DNA from: Prionace glauca
Taxonomy: Eukaryota; Chordata; Chondrichthyes; Carcharhiniformes; Carcharhinidae
DNA: 64,000 bases
Direction of reading: 5' to 3'
Assembly: GCA_037974335.1 (NCBI GenBank)
Contig: CM075734.1
Coordinates: 25,880,000 to 25,943,999, forward strand
Below the pieces are notes generated by a model. The model was not told the origin of the DNA, searched no databases, and worked only from the letters and a program-made list of their open reading frames with translations. Of the stretch, positions 36,001 to 45,000 are shown one piece after another (the stretch's first letter is position 1; every line of letters begins with the position of its first letter). The position numbers and the translations under genes were made by a program.

Positions 36001-39000
36001 TCAGCTTCTCGATTTGACGTGACGGCTAGCTTTTTTGATACATTTGAATCATACAGACACCAGCAGTTACTGCGTCAGCAGCTTTGGGCGGTTACATATA
36101 TTAATCAATTGGGCTCTCCTAGCAACAATCAGCTACAATTAGCTTCCAATCACATTCCTTCAAAAACAACCATTAACAAAAGCCCATGGCTCATTGTTTC
36201 GGTTCCCCTTTTCTAAGGCCAAGCTTGACCATATGAAGCTCAGAGTCTGGTCTTTTGGCCTAACATGCAGTTTATTTATACATTAATAGGATGTAGCTCA
36301 AAGGTTAGTTTGCTGTGCAATGTATAGGCCTAAACCAGGACATTTTAGTGTCGTTTCACAGAATCCATTTTGTACCAGGTAGCCAACTTGGATCTTCTAA
36401 TTTTGGGATTCCATCTGGCAGCATCTCACTTTTACTTCAACAATTCTTCCTTTTGGTCATTGATTGTACACTAATCAGATTGACCAACAATAGCAAAGTT
36501 CCTGTATCCGTGACACACGGGTTAATCTTCCATCTCATCCTTCTCGTCATGGGTCCCATTATACTGACCACAAATGAACGGCCTCCCCATGATCATATTC
36601 AGGCATCTTTGCTCATTACAGGTAGAAGTAAACTGGCCTCTGTTTACTTGACAGTGCTGGTGGGCACACTGCATCTGTACACAGGAAACATTCTTGGGGG
36701 CCAAGGCACATCCCCATCTGTAGCCTGAGAAGAAAGCAGGTAGCTTAACGGGTCTGAGCATTGCATTCTGTTCAATCCTGGAGCCCCATGCAATTAGGGA
36801 ACTGTGTTCTATCTGGGTTTATTAGTTCCACATATCTTCCCTGTAGACCCCTCCTATATAGGCTTGTTTGTCCTTTACAGGGTACATACGAGGTATTCTC
36901 TGTATTCAAGTCATGTGTGTGTATGTGGGGGGTGGGGTCCACCCAAGGGTGGCCACCATCAGGGCTTCTACTGATTGGGTTCGATTGCCATGTAAATATA
37001 CATGGGTCTTATAAAATAGAGCAACGCAATTATATAAGCTATCTTAGATATGTTCGTGACAGATAAGCATCAAAGCAGATACAATAAACAAAATTATCTT
37101 ATTACTCTATATTAACAACTTTCCCAAGGCTACATCGCCAACCCCAGCGCAACCCGAACACAACCCGAACGCTTTAGTTGAACTTGCTTGTAGCCTCTAC
37201 CTGTTGCGGGGAAAGCATTCTGGTTACTTTGTTGATTAATCGTGAATCCTTTAACTAGCCTCTGTATAGGCTCTGCCAATCTTGCAAATTCCAGGATAAA
37301 ACTTGGACTATAATTAAACAATCCCTTAACACCTCCCTGACTCCTCTTACGGTAACTGGCTATGGCATTTGTTATGCCACCTTCTTTCAGTCTGTTGGCA
37401 TCTCTTTAAGCCCCTGTGATGTTAAATACAGGACTGTGCTTTCCCAGTTTGTGCCGTTTTGGGGCCCACCTTTAATCCTGCGGTTTTTACTTCATTCAGC
37501 ACCAGGTATAAGGCTTCCTGAGGCCCTGACTTGGATTCTGAGGCTATTAATATATCATCCACATATTGTAGAATCGTGCTATCCTTTGGTAGTTCTGCCC
37601 TCTTCAGGATGTCACTCATTACTCAATGGAAGATGGTAGAGCCATTATGAAATCCTTGAGGTAGGCGAGTCCAAGGACAGAATTTTACCGGCATGTCTGC
37701 CCAACTTTCACACGATCCCGTCCAAGGCCAACGGAGAATGCCATTCTCCGAGCCGAGCCCACCCCCGGAATCGGGGCTGGCATGCTGGTAAAATTCCGGC
37801 TCAGGTGTACTGTTTGTCTCCCACTGTGAATGCGAATTTCCCTTCGGATTCAGGGTCCAGAATCCATTGGTGAGATCAAATACAGCAAAGATTTTATGCT
37901 CCGGTGACAGTCCGTTAAGGATTGTTGAGGGGCTTGTTACAATGGGGTGCAATTTGGGTGTGACTTTATTGAGGGCAGTGTAATCTACTGTGAGCCTGCA
38001 GCTTCCGTCAGGTTTGCTCACCGGCAAGGTAGGGGAGTTAGTGGCACTCGTAGTTTCCCTCAGGATTCCTTTCTCCACTAACCCTTTAACTATTTCTACT
38101 ACAGCTGCCGTTGCTTCTGGTTTTATCGGGTACTGTTGGTGGGGCTTATGCTCTGGTTTGGACACCTTTATGGGGTCAATTCTGGTTAGGCCAGTATCTA
38201 ATTTCGTCTCAGCCCATACTCCAGCAACGAAGGCACAAATGGCTTTAAACCCCTTTGTTTCCAATCGCCAGTCCCTAATAGTGACGTGGCCAACTTGATG
38301 GTCTTGAAGTGACTTGTGAATCTACCCATTCCGGTTTTCCGGCCATCCCATTTTGGCCAGATTAATTCTCCCTTCCCGCAGTCAATCAAAATTTCATACT
38401 CTTTCATTAAATCATTTCCCACTATTGTACCCTTGTTATTTTTACGTACATAGAATCTCATAGGCATATACCAATTATTCATTTCTATTAACGTGGTCTC
38501 GCTCGGGCAGGTGGGTGTTTTGTTCCCTCCTATCCCTATTAGGTAAACCATCCGACTTAAGGGAAGGTCAGTGACAGATATGGATGCACCTGTGTCCACC
38601 AGCATCTCACATTGCCTGCACCCTACCAGTGCAGGCACGTAGATCCTTCCCTTCTTCTTGCCCTTATCAACGGGGACTGCAGACCATCAGTCTTGCTGAT
38701 CTCAGGAGTTCCTTAGTTCCTCCGATTCTGCTGTGGACACAGATCGGGGTTGGGGTTTCCCAGGTTTGTCCCAACATATTGCTCCTGCCTGCCCATTCTT
38801 ATTACAATAATTACAATGTTCCCCCACTGTTGTCAGATTTATTTCCTTTCCGTGGGACCCATCTCTCTTTTGCAAAGTGTCCTTGTTGGCCACTACTATA
38901 ACAAATCAGTTTGGGCGTAGTTCTGGCTCCTGCTACCGCAGGCGGCTAGTCTTTCCTGTTTTATCTTTGTCTGAGATTTCTCCTCCCAACCTCCATGTAT

Positions 39001-42000
39001 GCCACTAGCCCATTCCACCAGCTCATCATAATCCTGGGACGTGATCACTCCCATTTTTAAGATGGTTTGGTGGGCACTGGAGAGCCCATCCCTGAAGGCT
39101 TGTATGTACCTTGAAGGTTCGCCCCGAGCATTCCGGGTGTACCTGGAACAACGCTCCCCATTCTCCAAGGCTCCTTCCCCCTTCTGTTGGTTGCTCGTTG
39201 TGATTTTACTCCAATTTGTCGGGACATTTCCTAAAGCTGTCTGTACTTCTGTTTTAAACAGGGTGAAGGGTGCCTGTTGGGCATCCACCTCTGCCGTTAG
39301 GGCTACCGTGTGCGTCCAGCACCCAGTCTGGAAGTCATTTGCGGCTTGGGCATTGGCCCCTCCGGCTACCTGCCTCTATATGTCTGCTGGGCATGCGGCC
39401 CTGACTAGTTGATGTATATTCCTTAAGTGCAGTTGGTGTCCTACACAGACCATATCTAATTCCGCCCAAAATTTTGTATTTGCGCTTCTAATTTGTAGTT
39501 TATCCAGGGAGGCCAATATCTGTTGTCTCTCGCCCGGTGTGAATGGATTATAATGTGCTGGCACCAAGTTATGTTCTGGCACTATTCCTTCTTCTGAAGG
39601 GGCGGTCACTCCATGTTGTGTTGTCTCATAAGGGGTTGGTTATTTTCTAATAATTGATTCCTTTTCTCTAATTCCCTTACCCTAGATTCTATTTCCTTAA
39701 TTTTATCCTTGTCTTCATTCCACTTCTGAGTGGAAGCCGCTACTTGTCCAATTAGTCCAGCTAATTGATGTACTAATAATACTCCTGCCTTCTTTGTTTT
39801 ATCTTTCTTCTGCCTGTCTATCCATTTTCTCTGTTGTTCCAAGGTCTGAGAAACATCCCAGCCATCCTTTTGCATCTCCCTAATCAACGAGTGTCTGTTG
39901 GTCATATATTTATCAATAAGAGAATTCCTCACTTAGTTTCCTTATCTGCCGTCTTGCAGGCTTCTACATTCCCTCACTGGGGTTTCTTTAAATGGCCACG
40001 ACTACCCTTTCAGTAACATGTTTCCTCCCACTGTTTCCGTTTCTATCATGGCCACGATTACTCAGCAACGTGTTTCATCCACCGGAGTCCAGCTCTAGGT
40101 CAAAGTGATCAGCTCCTTTTCCCCACCGCTTTACAACTTAACCGACAGACCACCAACCAAAATTACACAACTTTATGCAAGCAGATGGCAAACTCTGCAT
40201 TTGTTCACAACTACACCACAGAGTTTGATGCTAAAAAGACCTCTACTACTTGTGTTCACCATCCTAAGTGCCTTGGTGCCTCTACGCCCACTTCAGGGTC
40301 CTGAACTTCGTGGGGGGGATTTCACCTCTTAACAATGAATGAATTTTAAAAAAGTTCTAGAAAGCAAAGCCTCTGTTTGATAATTCTAGACACTTGGCTG
40401 TGACAGTCAATGACTAAGAACATACTAGGCTGCCAAGCAAGAGAATACAGTTTCAGTGGGCTGTGAAGATTCAGTCATTAAGTGTGTTCAAGGCAGAGAT
40501 CATTAAATTTTTACATATTAAAAACAACTAGGGATATGTCACAGGGATATTCATAGAACTCATAGAATCCCCATACTATAAAAGGAGGCAATTGGCCCAT
40601 CGAGGTTGCATTATCCACAATCCCACCCAGGCCCTATTCCCACAACCCTGCTAATCCCCCTAACACAAGGATCAGTTTAGCATGGCCAATCAATCTAGCC
40701 CACACGTCTTTGGACTGTGAGAGGAAACCAGAGCACCCAGAGGAAACCCAGGCAGACACCAGGGCCCTGATATTACCAACACGGCCGCCCCAAAATCATC
40801 GGGGTGGGCGAGGCTCGCAGAACAGCATTCCCCGTTGACCTCAGGCGCAATCTTATTAGCCTTGGGTGGCCAGGAAGAAAGTGTAAACTCCACACAGACA
40901 GTGACCGAAGGCTGGAATTGAAACTGGATAGTGCAGAAAAATGGAGTAGAAGATTGACCATGGTCACATTGAATGGTGGAGTAGACTAAGGGGCTGAATG
41001 GCCTCCTCTTGCCACTATTTCTTATGTTCCCATGAAACAGAACGAATAGGCCGTGAAAATGTAAACATTCATGAAATGTTCTCTCCCTCCAGGGTCTACA
41101 AGCTCGAGACAGGCTGCATGAATACTTCGAAAAGCCCATTGCGGATATGCTTCAGTCTAGTCCTGAATACCCGACTGCCCTCGGCATCCTAATAAAGAGC
41201 AGCCAAGAGCAAGGAGTGAAGATGAGCATGCAGGAACTGAAGGTAGGAATTCATGAATTTACAAATCAAAACTCAGGGCCAGCTTTTCTCAGAGGAAGTG
41301 GAGGACGTTTGCATCTTATCAAGTTCAGGCTTTGCAGTGCTAGGAAATAGATCTTTGGCATCCAGTTTCAGAGTGAGGAACTCTCAGGTTAAGCCGAACC
41401 CAAGGATTGCACAGAGGATAAATGCATCTTCCCATCTAACTTCAAGCAAATTCCCATCCAACCCTTGTTATCCCTTTCGGCCATGTGTGATTGTAATAAT
41501 AAATAAGTGGAATTCAAATCATTGCCAGTTTCAACTGGACTCAGTTTAATTTACCGGAGAAAATGAGAGTTCTTTGAATAGTTTGTTCAATCTGGTCTCT
41601 ACCTCTGGCTGGCATCCAACAAAGTGAATGGGAAAGAGGCAGGATTCACTTAGACTTAACTGCAGCAGTATAGTGACATCTACTGGCATAAAACAGTATC
41701 TGAAGGATTCCTGCCAAAGGAAATAGTGGGGAGTGCCATTCAGAACTAGAGTGATCCCAATGATGGGTCATCAGCTCTCTCCGTGCTGAACAATGGGATT
41801 CTTTTGTTGCAGGAGGCAATGGTGGAGCTGATGTTTGCTGCTTACGCTACCACTGCCAGTGCCTGCACTTCTCTGGTTCTGCAGCTGCTGAAGAATCCAG
41901 CTGTCCTTGCCAAGTTGAGGATGGATCTCCAGACCAATGGACTGTGGCCTGAAAGTCGCACAGGGGAGAATTTGCTGCACCTAAGCGATGTGACCCGTCT

Positions 42001-45000
42001 CCAGTACCTGGACGGTGTAGTAAAGGAAGTGCTGAGGCTGCTACCCCCTGTATCCGGAGGATATCGGATGGCACTCCAGACCTTTGAGCTGGGCGTAAGT
42101 TTGTTAATATTAAATGTAATTATATTTCCTACTTAACTACCATTTTCATTGAACAACTCTCCCATGAAGTACCTTGGGACAGTTTAATATGTTATGGGTG
42201 CTTTACAAATGTAAGTTGTTGTCGTTGATTGGCACAGATGATTGAAGCTGAAATTCAAGTACAACAGTCCATTCCAAATATAGCAAAATCCAGGCTTTGG
42301 CTGACAAGTAGCAAGTAATATTCATGCCACACAAATGCCAGGCAATGACCGTCTCCAACAATAGAGGATCTAACCATTGCCCCCTTGATATTCAATGGCA
42401 TTAACATTGCTGAATTCCCTATCATCATCCTGGAGTTATTAATGGGTAGAAACTGAACTGGACTAGCCACATAGCTGCAACAAGACACAGTGGCTACAAG
42501 AGCAGGTCAGAGGCTCAGAATCCTGCAGTGAGTAACTCACCTCCTGACTCCCCAGAGTCTGTCCACCATCTACAAGGCACAAGTCAAGAGTGTAATGGAA
42601 TACATTCCCCTTGCCTGGATGAGTGCAGTTCCAACAACACGCAATAAGGTCAACACCATCCATGAGAAAGTAACATTCTTGAATTATACCCCATCCTCAA
42701 AAGTTCACTCCCTCTACCATCGACACACAGTGGCAGCAATGTGTATCAACCACAAGATGCACTGCAGGAACTCACCAAGGTTCTTTATGTGAGGTTGCGT
42801 GAGTTTGTGAATGTGAGTCAGTAAGTGTCAGTGTTGCGACTGTGAGAGTATGTGTGTGTGTATATGAGTCTGTGTGTGTATTTGAGTGAGAGTGTATAAG
42901 TGGCTATGTGTGAGTGTGAGTCTGTGTGACAGATTGTAAGTGAGAGTGTGAAAGTGTGCATGAGATGTGTGCAAGAACGTGCAAGTTTGTGTGTGTGTGT
43001 GATTGAGTCTGTGTGTGTGTATGAGTGAGGGTGTGTGTTTGATTGAGAGTGTGTGAGTGAGTGGAAATGTGAGTCTGTATGTGTGATTGAGAGTGTGTGT
43101 GTGTGTGTGATTGAGTCTGTGTGTGTGTATGAGTGAGGATGTGTGTTTGATTGAGAGTGTGTGAGTGAGTGGAAATGTGAGTCTGTATGTGTGATTGAGA
43201 GTGTTTGTGTGTGTGTGATTGAGTCTGTGTGTGTGTATGTGTGAGTGAGGATGTGTGTTTGATTGAGAGTGTGTGAGTCTGTGTGTGTGTGAGTGGAAGT
43301 GTGTGAGTCTGTATGTGTGATTGAGAGTGTGTGTGTGTGATTGAGTCTGTGTGTGTGTATGTGTGAGTGAGGGTGTGTGTTTGATTGAGAGTGTGTGAGT
43401 CTGTGTGTGTGTTTGAGTGGAAATGTGTGAGTCTGTATGTGTGATTGAGAGTGTGTGTGTGTGTGTGATTGAGTCTGTGTATGTGTGTGAGGGTGTGTGT
43501 TTGATTGAGAGTATGTGAGTCTGTGTGTGTGTGTGAGTGGAAGTGTGTGAGTCTATATGTGTGATTGAGAGTGTGTGTGTGTGTCTCTGTGTTAGTAAGA
43601 GTGTGTGATGTTTCTTCAGAAGGAGCCCTTCAAAATGCAGCTAATGAAACTACAACAAAACTTATTCCAACTTATAAATCAAAGAAAGGGTTTAATAAAG
43701 AGACATCTTTACTCCAAACTTGGGCCTCACCCTGGCCAATCCAAGCTTCCCATAATTCTCCATAATTCCTTATTTATAATAAATCAGCTGGTCAGCTGCC
43801 GATTACATCACTCAGTGTTCCATGTTTTACTGGGTCAGCTGACCCTTACACCTTGTTCCCATTGGTCACATAACATCTAATACAAAGTTGTCACTGGTTA
43901 CATTCCAACAAATTCCCTTTTTTAAAAATTTTTTCAAAATAATTTAAGAGAACCATCCTCCAGTATTCTTAATAACTACACCCTATTTTGTAAAACCATC
44001 AGATACCTGTAGATTAGTATCGACCCAATTAAGTTTGGAAACTTCCTTGTTTTCCAGCATTTGCTTAATGCTGGCCAAATCAATTCTTAGTCTTTTTTCT
44101 GCTACACTTCTTGTTGAGTGAACATTGTCCCATAAAGACAGATTGTCCACATAATATTCAACTGGTACTTTCTTACGCGATGTGCCCATAAAAAATAATA
44201 CTGTTAATGTGTTTGACAAATATATCCCCATACCCAATGCCTCCACTAATGCCAGGATTTCAGCCGCCAATGTGCTTTTGACTACCCTTCTTATTTTCTT
44301 TGCTTCCCAGGCCAAGGGACAACATTTTCCTTTCTTACCTACCAGGAATATTATGAATCCAGCACCGCTTAAATGTCCATCTAGTAGACTGGCATGTGAT
44401 GCATCACTAAACACAACCAATTTCACAACTTCTGGTTCTCCTCGTGCTTGGAATCTAATTACACACTCCTCTAATTTTAACTTTTTTAATGTTTTATTAG
44501 CTTGCAAGGTCTCTCTGACTGTGGCGTGCTTCAAGACATTACTGATCTCTAGGACATTATAGATCCCATTTGGTCTTGTCTGTGTGCATAGCCAATCTAG
44601 CTGACCTATCATATTCCTCAACAACTCTGTTTCTTTTTTGTTGGCCCGTTCCTCTTTTTCCATTGACCTCTCTATGGTGATGGGAATGGGGTCAATACTG
44701 TTCAGATATCCCTGTTGACTCATTGTTACACCAGAAGTACTTTATCGGATGTCAAGAACAAGAAATCCATAAGCACCAGCTGCTTGACTCCCTACTTTAA
44801 ATTCTGTCTTCAGCTTCTCAATTATTCTTTTTTCAAATTCTTCTGTGCCACCACATAAGAAATCATCCACATGCATTGTAAAGATTCCAGCTAATTTTCC
44901 TTTAGCCTTCCAGTAAAGCATTGCTGGATCTGCTTTTAATTGGACACATCCAGTCTTCAATAATATAGATTGTACAGAGAAATACCAAACCCTTGATGCA

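Noticed and set aside
36315-36728. 137-codon plus-strand open frame
   Set aside because: It is the opposite strand of the retrovirus-like fossil and has no homology that I can recognise.
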